DNA from: Flavobacterium pisciphilum
GTDB taxonomy: Bacteria; Bacteroidota; Bacteroidia; Flavobacteriales; Flavobacteriaceae
Reading direction: 5' to 3'
Length of the DNA: 64,000 nt
Assembly: GCF_020905345.1 (NCBI RefSeq)
Contig: NZ_JAJJMO010000001.1
Location: 1,240,001 to 1,304,000 of the forward strand
Under the pieces are notes generated by a model. That model did not search any database. It saw only the letters and a list, made by a program, of their open reading frames with translations, and was not told the origin of the DNA. Shown here in pieces: positions 45,075 through 53,828 of this stretch; within the stretch, counting starts at the first letter, position 1, and the number at the start of each line of letters is the position of its first letter. The translations under genes and the position numbers were made by a program.

Positions 45075-47702
45075 ATGAGTCTATTTTTCAATACAAAAAA
45101 GATTTTCTGCTGCATTTACAATTTTAGAGTTTTAAATCTTATTTTATTACTATTCGCTTATACCTTAAGCGGTCAGGTAAAATTAAAAAAGAATATAACA
45201 GTTTCTGATTACAGTAAGTGGGGCACTTTGATGAATCAATCACTTTCAAAAAAAGGAGATTGGGCTTCTTACTGCATGAAGTATGACGACGTCCCAGACA
45301 CACTTTTCGTGAAAAGCGTCGAAAATAAAATCAGCTTTCAATTCCCTAATGCAAATGAAGGTATGTTTATTAATGAAAAGCTTTTCATTTTTTTAGACAA
45401 AGCAAGATCACTGCATTTACTTGATTTAGAAAAAGGAACACTTATACAACTAGATAGTATCCAGAAATATTCTATCTCAGCAGATAATCGATATCTAATA
45501 ACATTAGAACAAAACAAAAAGGAAGACTTGTTGTCGGTAAGAAATTTTGAAGGCAAAATTCTAGAGATGATTGTAGGGGTTAAGGAATACAAAATGAATA
45601 ATTTTGGTAATGCTTTGGTTGGCTTTATTGATAACCAAGAGATTAAAAGTGTTTTGTTAATTAAACTTGGCGCAGTGATTTCAAAATTTAAAATTTTGGA
45701 AGGAAGCCAGGAAATTTATTCCAATTTGACTTGGAGCGAAAGCAGCGGCTCTTTTGCATTTTTGGCTCAAAACAGTAAACAAAACCAAAACAAGTTATTT
45801 CATTATTTGGTTAAGCAAAATAAACTTTCAGAATTTATTCCTCAGAGTACAGAGGACTTCCCTGAGGGATTTCAAGTAAGCGCAATACCTAATACTTTAA
45901 CCATCTCCCCAGACAACAGCCGTTTGATATTCAATATTTATAAAACGCTCAAATCTGAAATTCTCGATCCGGTCCAAATTTGGAACACGAATGATGCAGT
46001 TGTCTACTCAGAGAAAATGCATTCAGGAGAATTAGACAATACGCTTATTACAGTTTCATGGCAGCCTCAAAACGCAAGATTTCTAAAAATAACAGACAAG
46101 GACAGACCTTACTGTACTCTGAACAGTTCAAAAGATTTTGCCTTGGTCTTTGGCTTTAACAAGGGCAAACCACAATATGGTGAAAATCGAAAAGTAGACT
46201 ACTATGTTGCAGATCTTCGAAAAGGTAGTCAGCATCTGCTTCTCGAAGATCATCTAATGGGCCTGCACAACACCAGTATGTCGCCCAAAGGCACATACAT
46301 TGCTTACTTAATGAATAATGAATGGTGGGTCTATGATTTTAAGACAAAAGTTAAAATAAAACTTGCCAATACAGACAACCGAAATTTTGAAAACATAGAA
46401 TATGCTCAGGAAAAAAAATCATATGGCATAGGTGGCTGGAGCTCCGATGAGAAATATATACTGCTGTATGACCGTTTTGATATTTGGAAAGCATCTATAG
46501 ACGGAAAAAAAACTTCAAAAATAACCAGAGGTAGCGAAAAAAAAATAAAATTCAGAACAGTACCTGATGACAAGAAAGTTTTTTTTCCTAATTCAGGGAA
46601 TATTGCCCAGGAAGTAGACTTAGACAAACCAATTACACTATCCGCTACAGGTGAAAATCAAACTGGTTTTTTTCTACTTTCTCCCAGAGGAGAGCTCAAA
46701 GAAATTAGCTATGGTAAATCTTTACATTCCAAAATATCAAAATCCATTAATGCTGATAAATTTATATACATAACTCAGTCCTATGACTCTCCTCCTAGTC
46801 TCGTTTATCTAAACTCTAACACACAGGAAAAAAAACTGGTCTTCCAAAGTAATATGCATCATTTTAATTATAATTGGGGCAGACAGGAATTCATAAAGTA
46901 CACAAATTCAGCAAATGAGGAGTTGAATGGAACTTTGTATTATCCTTTTAATTATGACGCTACAAGTAAATATCCAATGCTTGTATTCGTATATGAAGAA
47001 CTCAGCTATAGGAATCTATATTATACCAATCCTTCTCGATATAATTTGACAGGATTTAATCTCTCGTCCCTCACAGCAGCAGGCTATTTTGTTTTAATGC
47101 CTGACATTAAATATAAAATCGGTGACACTGGTTTCTCCGCTGTCGATTGTGTACTGGCTGCGACTAAAAAAGTAATAGAATCAGGAATAATAGACAAAGA
47201 AAGGATAGCATTGATGGGACAATCCTTCGGTGGTTATGAGACTAATTTTATCGTTACTCAAACTAATCTCTTTAAGACAGCTATTTCAGGAGTGTCAATT
47301 TTTGATTTGGAAAGGATGTATTTATCAATAAGTGAAAGTGCAGGAAAACCTGAATTATGGAGATTTGAATCACAGCAGTGGAGAATGGGTACTTCCTTAT
47401 TTGAAGGAAGAGAAAATTATGAACGAAATTCTCCGTCAACTTATGTGGAAAGTATAAATACTCCAATGTTAATTTGGTCTGGAGCTGAAGACAGGCAGGT
47501 TAATCCTGATCAAAGTGTTGCATTATATCTTGCGTTAAGAAGATTGGAGAAAAAAGGCATTTTACTTATGTATCCAACAGAATCACACTCTTTAATGCTA
47601 AAAAAAAGCCAGATTGATTTATATAATCGTCTTAATGATTGGCTGGCTTTTTATTTAAAAAACGAGCCTCCACCAGATTGGATTAAAAAAGGATTACAAT
47701 AA
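45075..47702 (+). CDS. secreted S9 prolyl-oligopeptidase-family peptidase
   Basis: An 875-residue protein with an N-terminal signal (LILLLFAYTLSG), a long beta-propeller-like region (about 30-600) and a C-terminal alpha/beta hydrolase domain. The catalytic triad is visible: Ser717 in GQSFGGYE, Asp806 in GAEDRQVNPDQ and His838 in ESHSL. S9 enzymes cut short peptides, often after Pro, or remove N-terminal dipeptides. With SusC/SusD in the same operon it probably trims a peptide in the periplasm or outside the cell. The convergent operon encodes a small secreted Cys-containing protein, which is an attractive but unproven substrate. Confidence 0.9.
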   Translation: MSLFFNTKKIFCCIYNFRVLNLILLLFAYTLSGQVKLKKNITVSDYSKWGTLMNQSLSKKGDWASYCMKYDDVPDTLFVKSVENKISFQFPNANEGMFINEKLFIFLDKARSLHLLDLEKGTLIQLDSIQKYSISADNRYLITLEQNKKEDLLSVRNFEGKILEMIVGVKEYKMNNFGNALVGFIDNQEIKSVLLIKLGAVISKFKILEGSQEIYSNLTWSESSGSFAFLAQNSKQNQNKLFHYLVKQNKLSEFIPQSTEDFPEGFQVSAIPNTLTISPDNSRLIFNIYKTLKSEILDPVQIWNTNDAVVYSEKMHSGELDNTLITVSWQPQNARFLKITDKDRPYCTLNSSKDFALVFGFNKGKPQYGENRKVDYYVADLRKGSQHLLLEDHLMGLHNTSMSPKGTYIAYLMNNEWWVYDFKTKVKIKLANTDNRNFENIEYAQEKKSYGIGGWSSDEKYILLYDRFDIWKASIDGKKTSKITRGSEKKIKFRTVPDDKKVFFPNSGNIAQEVDLDKPITLSATGENQTGFFLLSPRGELKEISYGKSLHSKISKSINADKFIYITQSYDSPPSLVYLNSNTQEKKLVFQSNMHHFNYNWGRQEFIKYTNSANEELNGTLYYPFNYDATSKYPMLVFVYEELSYRNLYYTNPSRYNLTGFNLSSLTAAGYFVLMPDIKYKIGDTGFSAVDCVLAATKKVIESGIIDKERIALMGQSFGGYETNFIVTQTNLFKTAISGVSIFDLERMYLSISESAGKPELWRFESQQWRMGTSLFEGRENYERNSPSTYVESINTPMLIWSGAEDRQVNPDQSVALYLALRRLEKKGILLMYPTESHSLMLKKSQIDLYNRLNDWLAFYLKNEPPPDWIKKGLQ

Positions 47703-47769
47703 AAAAAGCAGACAATAACTAATTATTGTCTGCTTGATTCTCAGCCTTAATCAATGATATTAAGGCTGA
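47701..47769 (-). terminator. tandem hairpins between convergent operons
   Basis: TCAGCCTTAAT / ATTAAGGCTGA (47741-47769, 11 bp) overlaps the DUF6520 stop codon. A second perfect 12-bp hairpin AGCAGACAATAA / TTATTGTCTGCT (47707-47734) is followed on the minus strand by seven T. The second is a good intrinsic terminator for the minus-strand operon and may also slow the plus-strand S9 transcript. Confidence 0.8.
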
Positions 47770-48026
47770 TGCGTAAGCAATTCAGTACAATCGGAAGCAG
47801 GTGTTGGTTTTCCATACATTTGATTATTGGATGCATCAACACAAAAAGCTTCGCTTATATTATTACACTCACGTACAGGCTCACAGTTAGAAGGTGCGAT
47901 TCTTTTCCACCCCTGAACATCTGTAGTCTTGATAGCACTCACTGAGTTGCTGGTGCTCACTGCTCCTGCAGAAGCCAGTACAAAAGCAGCCACTGGCAGA
48001 AGTAATTTAATTGATAAAACTTTCAT
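47760..48026 (-). CDS. DUF6520-family small secreted protein
   Basis: An 88-residue protein with a signal peptide (MKVLSIKLLLPVAAFVLASAGA) and a mature part of about 60 residues with four Cys (SNCEPVRECNNISEAFCVD...SDCTEL). This matches the DUF6520 family, found in Bacteroidota next to MauE-like genes. Four Cys in an exported peptide suggest two disulfide bonds, and the MauE-like protein directly upstream may help form them. Function unknown. It could be a peptide signal, a toxin or a bait for the SusC/SusD/S9 system it faces. Confidence 0.75.
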   Translation of the reverse strand: MKVLSIKLLLPVAAFVLASAGAVSTSNSVSAIKTTDVQGWKRIAPSNCEPVRECNNISEAFCVDASNNQMYGKPTPASDCTELLTHQP

Positions 48027-48117
48027 GATTTCTAAAATTTAATATGAAATAAAATTGATCTACTCTATTCTACAGGTTTTCGATCTCACCCCTGTTGCCG
48101 GCCCGACATATAACATT

Positions 48118-49593
48118 TTAAAATTTGATTTTATTTTTAAGCAGGTCACTGAACTTGTATGAAACCATTTTACTTCCTGTAATAATATAGATATGTGAAT
48201 CTGTGGCTATCATATCATCTATTTTTTCTCCATCCACCTTGTAGATATAAAAACTCATTACATAAGATTTATTGAGTATATCATAAACATCAATTACATT
48301 GGCATTTTGCCACATTTTTTTTCCCTCAAATCGCCCTGGTAGCATAGAATTAACAAATAGTAAATTACGATGAAGCGTGCTAAGGCGGTTGACCAATAAT
48401 GGAGGGTTTGAAAATGTACGTTGGTTTTTAGATTTTATATATTCAATTTTCAGTGAAGCTTTACTAGTGGTGTCAATTGTGTTACCTCTGTGCAATAGTT
48501 TAAGTTTGTCATCAGTCACTATATATTCATTTCTATAATAATATAGATATACAAATTTCCCTGTCTCCTTACTGTACTGCAAAATACCATCTGTATCAAA
48601 GAGACCATCAGACTGCTTTTGGAGCAACTCATATGAAGGCTGTAACTTAGAACTCGATATATCCAATAGCGAAAGTAAATTTTCCCTTTTATTGTTCAGA
48701 TTCCGAATTATAAATGTGGAAGAATCTATAATGGAAGCTTTTGTAAATCCGGGTATCTTTGCTGTCTGCAATTCAGCTTTTAACTTATCAAGTCTTCCTC
48801 TAAAAATGCACGGAACTTTACCATCATATACAAAAAAGTAAGGCGGCATCACTTTTAGCTTTATATTCAGAAATCTAAAAAGAGTATCTGAAATTTGAAA
48901 ATGATAAGTCCGTATTTTACCAAAATCTGTACGAACTTCGGTTATTATTGCTGGCGCCGTAGAGTTTCCCAGATATACTTGATCTCCGTTCTGGCCTGCA
49001 AAATAATAATTCTTGGCTTTTAGATTATGAGCCGCTTCACGAGTAGCAGGAAATGGAGGAAATATTCGGGTAAAATTATTCTGTTTATGTGCTAACTCAT
49101 CTGATCGTATATAAAGTCCAACCATTAGAATAATACAAGAAACAATAGAGACTGTAATTCTTTTATAGAAACCTAATGCGTCTGTTTCCAAGCAATGTAA
49201 TGCGATGAAGGCAAGAACGGAGAAAAAAATATTGAAATAAAAATGCTGGTCCCAGTTCATTTTTTCCAAAATTCCTCCACAGGAACAAGGGATATAGGAA
49301 CTGTAATTTAAGATTAAATAAATATAAATTGAGAACATAAACATTAGTCCAAACCCCGCATATAAACCTGCTTTTCTGAATTTAGGCACTGCTAAAAGAA
49401 CAGCTATAAGTGTTTCTGCCGTAGGTACAAGAAATGCCAGATAAACTGCAAATGAACTAATTAAAGGAGATTGCCCTAATTGAACTTGAAAGTTTTCAAA
49501 ATCCAACAGCTTGCTGACAGCCGCATATACAAAAAGAAGTATATAAAGGATACAGATAACTTCTACTGCATATTTTTTAAATCCCGGTTTCAT
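48118..49593 (-). CDS. MauE/DoxX-like redox-associated membrane protein with C-terminal domain
   Basis: I choose the Met at 49593 (MKPGFKKYAVEV) over the one at 49629, because membrane helix 1 follows at once. Four membrane segments fill about residues 5-140. The MauE-type motif YIPCSCGGILEKMNWDQHFYFN carries Cys in a C-x-C pair. MauE is needed for disulfide formation in methylamine dehydrogenase, and related proteins supply periplasmic thiol redox. About 350 extracytoplasmic residues follow, with a beta-rich pattern like a propeller or sensor domain. It lies between the PAS-AraC regulator and the DUF6520 gene on the same strand, probably one operon. Confidence 0.75.
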   Translation of the reverse strand: MKPGFKKYAVEVICILYILLFVYAAVSKLLDFENFQVQLGQSPLISSFAVYLAFLVPTAETLIAVLLAVPKFRKAGLYAGFGLMFMFSIYIYLILNYSSYIPCSCGGILEKMNWDQHFYFNIFFSVLAFIALHCLETDALGFYKRITVSIVSCIILMVGLYIRSDELAHKQNNFTRIFPPFPATREAAHNLKAKNYYFAGQNGDQVYLGNSTAPAIITEVRTDFGKIRTYHFQISDTLFRFLNIKLKVMPPYFFVYDGKVPCIFRGRLDKLKAELQTAKIPGFTKASIIDSSTFIIRNLNNKRENLLSLLDISSSKLQPSYELLQKQSDGLFDTDGILQYSKETGKFVYLYYYRNEYIVTDDKLKLLHRGNTIDTTSKASLKIEYIKSKNQRTFSNPPLLVNRLSTLHRNLLFVNSMLPGRFEGKKMWQNANVIDVYDILNKSYVMSFYIYKVDGEKIDDMIATDSHIYIITGSKMVSYKFSDLLKNKIKF

Positions 49594-49695
49594 ATTCAGT
49601 CTCATAACAAGTCGATTTGAATTCAACAATGTAAAATTCTGAATTACATATCAATAACACTTATATTATCGGGAGCGAGTATTACTCAGAAAGGA

Positions 49696-50631
49696 TTAAT
49701 CTTTTTCGCTTAAAAAAAGATCACCTGTTTTGTTTCGGCCTATTTCTTTTGGGGAGAGCCCAAATTGTTTTTTAAATGATTTGGAAAAGTTAGGATAACT
49801 ATTAAAACCGCTCATAAACGAAATGTTTTTCAAAGGAATATCAGTTTGCTCAATCATTAGGTAAGCCCGTTTAAGCCGCTGTTCGGTATAAAACTTGTAG
49901 ACGCTTGTATGGAAAAAATACCGGAATCCGTCTTTGAGTTTAAAATCATTTGTCCCAAAAAGCCTGGCAATTTCTTTTATTGAAGGCAAAGGCTCCGCCA
50001 AATTCGCTAGTACATAATCGTAAACTCGCTGCATCAGGCGCGCATCGGCTTTTCTAAAATTATGCTGCTTTTGCTCTTTTGTTTCGTATGATTCCGGAAC
50101 AGCGTCATCAAGCTGGAGAAAGGGAGCTATGAAGCTAAGTACTGTAAACTTACCTTCAGACAATCTTGACACCGAGCATTCGGCACTTACGATCAGCTTT
50201 TTATATGTTATGAAATTTAGCGTAATGATTTCACCTGATAGAAGAAGATCCTCTAGCGCTTTTTTCTCTAAATCAGACATTTCTGTGAAGTCGTCTAGCA
50301 AAAATTCCTGTATTGGCCTGCTGAGCATCTCTATCGAATCATAGCCCAAAATTTTCAAAGCCCCTTGATTCACATCCTTTATAGAATGATTTTCATCTAA
50401 GATAAAAGTTGCAGGTGTCACCATCCTGTGAGTAATATATGGATTGACAAAACCTGAATGAAAAGCTGACTCCTTAAGTTCTTCCGCTACCATGTTGACA
50501 AGGACGACCAGGGTTTCAATTTCGTCGTCATAACTGCTCAAAGGGATTTGGTTATTGAAATTGCCCCTTGCCATTTCAAATAACATCTTGTGCATCGATA
50601 CCATCCGATGGCGGTTGTGAGGGCTTTTCAT
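49696..50631 (-). CDS. PAS-domain AraC-family transcriptional regulator
   Basis: A 311-residue protein. After a HAMP-like start (MHKMLFEMARGNFNNQIPLSSYDDEIETLVVLVNMVAEEL, about 12-51) comes a PAS domain (FILDENHSIKDVNQGALKILGYDSIEML...IQEFLLDDF, about 76-115) and then a C-terminal AraC DNA-binding domain with two HTH units (ANLAEPLPSIKEIARLFGTNDFKLKDGFRYFF...IPLKNISFMSGFNSYPNFSKSFKKQFGLSP). PAS domains sense small ligands or redox state. The gene lies 42 bp after the STAS-like gene. The phased repeats at 51118-51197 are its likely binding sites. Confidence 0.85.
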   Translation of the reverse strand: MKSPHNRHRMVSMHKMLFEMARGNFNNQIPLSSYDDEIETLVVLVNMVAEELKESAFHSGFVNPYITHRMVTPATFILDENHSIKDVNQGALKILGYDSIEMLSRPIQEFLLDDFTEMSDLEKKALEDLLLSGEIITLNFITYKKLIVSAECSVSRLSEGKFTVLSFIAPFLQLDDAVPESYETKEQKQHNFRKADARLMQRVYDYVLANLAEPLPSIKEIARLFGTNDFKLKDGFRYFFHTSVYKFYTEQRLKRAYLMIEQTDIPLKNISFMSGFNSYPNFSKSFKKQFGLSPKEIGRNKTGDLFLSEKD

Positions 50632-50673
50632 TTGTGCTGAATTTTATATATTTCTATCTACCTGTTTACAGCT

Positions 50674-51090
50674 CTAAACGAAGTCCGTTAGATAGTCCAA
50701 CGCCTCCTGCTCGACGGTAAAAATTCGCGTAGGCACGGACGGCTTGCTGATTTCCAGATAAAAAGTACTCATAGTCATGGAAACATTTTCACTCCCAATT
50801 AGAGCCACTGCTTTTGCAAGCAGTGATCCAGATTTTGCGAGATAGTCTCGGGCTGCTTTGTCAATTGAGGCAATTCCCCTGGTATCGCAAAATACAGGAA
50901 GATGCCTTTCATTTTGAAATGCAATCCTGTCTGCAACCACGCGCATAGCGACTTGCAAATCTATTGCAGTATTAGGTTTATACTCGAAAAAGAGGATTCC
51001 CTTTTCAATCCAAAACCTTGCATTTTGATTCTCAAAAGATTCATGTGAGGCAATCATGACCTGTTTGTTTTTAAACTTGAAATTTAACAA
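50674..51090 (-). CDS. STAS/SpoIIAA-like protein (DUF7793 type)
   Basis: A 138-residue soluble protein: FWIEKGILFFEYKPNTAIDLQVAMRVVADRIAFQ (about 26-59), LPVFCDTRGIASIDKAARDYLAKSGSLLAKAVALI and a C-terminal helix. The strand-helix alternation and size fit a STAS/SpoIIAA-like fold that lacks the phosphorylated Ser of anti-anti-sigma factors. Such proteins accompany PAS-AraC regulators and oxoamine-synthase fusions in Bacteroidota mobile elements. First gene of the minus-strand operon, directly at the repeat array. Biochemical role unknown. Confidence 0.65.
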   Translation of the reverse strand: MLNFKFKNKQVMIASHESFENQNARFWIEKGILFFEYKPNTAIDLQVAMRVVADRIAFQNERHLPVFCDTRGIASIDKAARDYLAKSGSLLAKAVALIGSENVSMTMSTFYLEISKPSVPTRIFTVEQEALDYLTDFV

Positions 51091-51117
51091 AATTATAAAG
51101 ATTTAGAAACATTGTCA

Positions 51118-51197
51118 TTGTCAAATATGGATTATTTCTTGCAAAACACTGTAATTTGTTGTCAAATCGGGAATTACCCTTGCCAAATTGGGAATAA
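51118..51197. promoter_or_regulatory. four phased repeats in a divergent control region
   Basis: TTGTCAAATATGGATTAT (51118), a weaker TTGCAAAACACTGTAATT (51139), TTGTCAAATCGGGAATTA (51159) and TTGCCAAATTGGGAATAA (51180) follow each other at 21, 20 and 21 bp, two helical turns apart. They lie between the STAS/AraC operon and the oxoamine-synthase gene. Direct repeats of this size and phase are how AraC-family dimers bind, so they are probably the operator array of the PAS-AraC protein. Confidence 0.65.
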
Positions 51198-51302
51198 AAT
51201 ATCTGCAAGTAAAAGCGCTTTCGATTTTTATAATGAATTTTAGGTGTCTAATTTTCAGACAATTACAAAAACACAGATCTAAACCTAAAAATTTAATAAG
51301 AG

Positions 51303-53738
51303 ATGGCAAAAATCAAACACAATAATTTTATCGATACAGTAGACACTGTTTTTACTAGTGCAAAGGATCAAGGAATGCTACACCTATACACGGAAGGTGA
51401 ATATTTAAATGGCCGGACCATAAAAATTAACGGAAACGACATGCTCCATTTTGGCACTACGGGATATTTAGGACTCGAACAGGATGAAAGGTTAAAAGAG
51501 GCTGCAATAAATGCTATAAGAAATTACGGGACGCAGTTCCCTCTTTCTAAAACTTATCTTTCGCATCCCCTATATGCTGAATTAGAAAGCAAGATTGAGC
51601 AGATGTACGATATACCAACAATTATCACTAAGAACAGTACCCTTGGACATATGGCCATCATTCCCACCCTTATAAGAGATGAAGATGCCGTAATTTTAGA
51701 CCATCAGGCGCATTGGAGTGTTCAAAATGCCTGTCAGGTTCTAAAGCTTAGGGGAATACCTGTCGAGATGGTACGGCATAACAATCTGGAAATGCTTGAA
51801 GACAAAATTCGAATGTTCAGCGGTAAATCGGGCAAAATCTGGTACATGGCGGACGGTGTTTATTCCATGTACGGAGATTATGCACCAGTACAGGATCTTT
51901 TGAACCTTGCTCGAAAACATACGCAGCTTCACCTCTATTTTGATGATGTACACGGAATGAGCTGGAAAGGACAAAATGGTACTGGTTTTATCTTCGACTC
52001 TATTGGAACACTGGAAGAAAACGTTGTCGTTGTCAGCACGCTGAGCAAGACTTTTGGTGCCAGCGGAGCCACATTTTTCTGCAGTGATCGTAAATTGCGG
52101 GAAAAGATTAAAACTTTTGGTGGTCCCCTTACTTTTTCAGCTCAGCTTGAACCTGCATCAGTTGCCGCTGCAATTGCATCCTGTGACATACATCTTTCTG
52201 CAGAAATCTATGAGCATCAGGCTCAACTTGCCAAAAAAACAACACATTTCAGCACGCTGCTTTCAAAAAGCAGTTTGCCGCTTGTTTCTGAAAACGACTC
52301 CCCTGTTTTTTTTATTGGTATGGGGACACCCGCCACTGCTTATAATTTTACAAAGCGCCTTTTCTCAGAAGGATTTTATCTCAACCTAGGCATTTATCCG
52401 GCAGTACCTATAAAAAATACCGGAATCCGTATCACGATATCTGCACATAATCAAATTAAGGATATAACCGAACTTGCCCGTGCGATGGATCATCACTTCC
52501 AAAAAGCAGTGGAAGAAACAGGAAGCAGTAATGAAAAAATACGGCAAGCATTTAGAATGGATATCAGTACAAAACTCACATCTAAAATACAGCACTCAGA
52601 ACTGCTCCATATTGAAAAGCAAACCACAATTAAGAACATCAACAAACAAGAGTGGAACAATTATTTGGGTACTCATAATATTTTTGATTGGGAGGGAATG
52701 CTGTATCTCGAGCAAACGTTCTCGGACAGCCAGGATCAGACCAATAAATGTGATTTCTTCTATTATATAATCCGTGACCAGAACAGGCAAGTGATTTTAA
52801 TGACATTCTGTACATTCGGAATCTGGAAAGATGATATGCTGTCCACTGAATCAGTATCTAGACACCTTGAAGAAATTCGGAAAACCGATGCTATGCACAT
52901 GACTTCTAAAATACTAAGTATAGGGTCGTTATTTACCGAGGGGCAGCACTGCTATATTAACGAGAGTCATACGCTGGCAGGGCAATCACTGCGATTGCTA
53001 CTGAGTAAGCTGGAAGAATCATACAATTCGCTAGGGGCCGATATGCTCATTCTGCGTGATTTTGAGCCCGGATTCCACTGGGATGAAATGATAAGAAACC
53101 AAGGGTACTTCAGAATTGATATGCCCGAATCATGTGTTATTGAAAATGAAAACTGGCCAGCAATTGACAAGTATGGTTCCCTGCTTTCAACCCGTTCCCG
53201 CCAGCATTTCAATAGGGAAATATTAAAGTATGAAAAATTCTACGATGTAGAAATAAAAGATTGCCTAAATAAGGAAGACCTAGACAAAGCATACGAGCTA
53301 TACTGCAACGTAAAGGACCGCAACCTGGCCATAAATACCTTTACCTATAACAGGCAAGTATTTGAAAACATGAACAGCTGTCCAAACTGGGAGTTCATAA
53401 TTCTGACCCTCAAAGATGCCCCTGAAAAGAATTTGGTTGGGATAATGTTCTGCTATAAAAATTCCGAAAATGTATATGTGCCTGAACTTATCGGCATGGA
53501 CTACATTGCGGGAGAAGGCTTCAACTTGTACAGACAGCTTTTATACCAAACGATCAAAAGAGCACGAGAGCTTCAAATTCCGCGAATCGATTTTGGCATA
53601 TCGGCAACCTTTGAGAAGAAAAAACTTGGAGCTTCTGTAAAACCTAAAGTGGCTTACGTGCAGGCCAGGGATAACTACGCTATGGAACTTATGCAGACAC
53701 TGCAGAATGAAACCAACATCCCGCGCTTATCCAGCTAA
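51303..53738 (+). CDS. alpha-oxoamine synthase/aminotransferase fused to a GNAT acyltransferase-like domain
   Basis: An 811-residue fusion. Residues about 35-400 are a PLP-dependent alpha-oxoamine synthase: MLHFGTTGYLGLEQDERLKEAA, FPLSKTYLSHPLYAELE, TLGHMAIIP, HLYFDDVHGMSWKG, with PLP-binding Lys249 in VSTLSKTFGASG and TGIRITISAHN near the end. The family joins an acyl-CoA to an amino acid with loss of CO2 (BioF, Kbl, serine palmitoyltransferase, CqsA). Residues about 520-800 look like a GNAT/BioF2 acyltransferase (LIGMDYIAGEGFNLYRQLLYQTIKRARELQIPRIDFG). The fusion could make an acylated amino-ketone. Substrate and product are unknown. It is divergent from the PAS-AraC/STAS operon and shares its control region. 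RteC follows 90 bp downstream. Confidence 0.85.
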   Translation: MAKIKHNNFIDTVDTVFTSAKDQGMLHLYTEGEYLNGRTIKINGNDMLHFGTTGYLGLEQDERLKEAAINAIRNYGTQFPLSKTYLSHPLYAELESKIEQMYDIPTIITKNSTLGHMAIIPTLIRDEDAVILDHQAHWSVQNACQVLKLRGIPVEMVRHNNLEMLEDKIRMFSGKSGKIWYMADGVYSMYGDYAPVQDLLNLARKHTQLHLYFDDVHGMSWKGQNGTGFIFDSIGTLEENVVVVSTLSKTFGASGATFFCSDRKLREKIKTFGGPLTFSAQLEPASVAAAIASCDIHLSAEIYEHQAQLAKKTTHFSTLLSKSSLPLVSENDSPVFFIGMGTPATAYNFTKRLFSEGFYLNLGIYPAVPIKNTGIRITISAHNQIKDITELARAMDHHFQKAVEETGSSNEKIRQAFRMDISTKLTSKIQHSELLHIEKQTTIKNINKQEWNNYLGTHNIFDWEGMLYLEQTFSDSQDQTNKCDFFYYIIRDQNRQVILMTFCTFGIWKDDMLSTESVSRHLEEIRKTDAMHMTSKILSIGSLFTEGQHCYINESHTLAGQSLRLLLSKLEESYNSLGADMLILRDFEPGFHWDEMIRNQGYFRIDMPESCVIENENWPAIDKYGSLLSTRSRQHFNREILKYEKFYDVEIKDCLNKEDLDKAYELYCNVKDRNLAINTFTYNRQVFENMNSCPNWEFIILTLKDAPEKNLVGIMFCYKNSENVYVPELIGMDYIAGEGFNLYRQLLYQTIKRARELQIPRIDFGISATFEKKKLGASVKPKVAYVQARDNYAMELMQTLQNETNIPRLSS

Positions 53739-53828
53739 ATTATAATTCCAACGAAAAGTGACGTCATAAATTTCCGGGCAGCAATGCCCCAGCTTTTTCT
53801 TGTTCAAATAAATCTAAATTCTGTTGCC

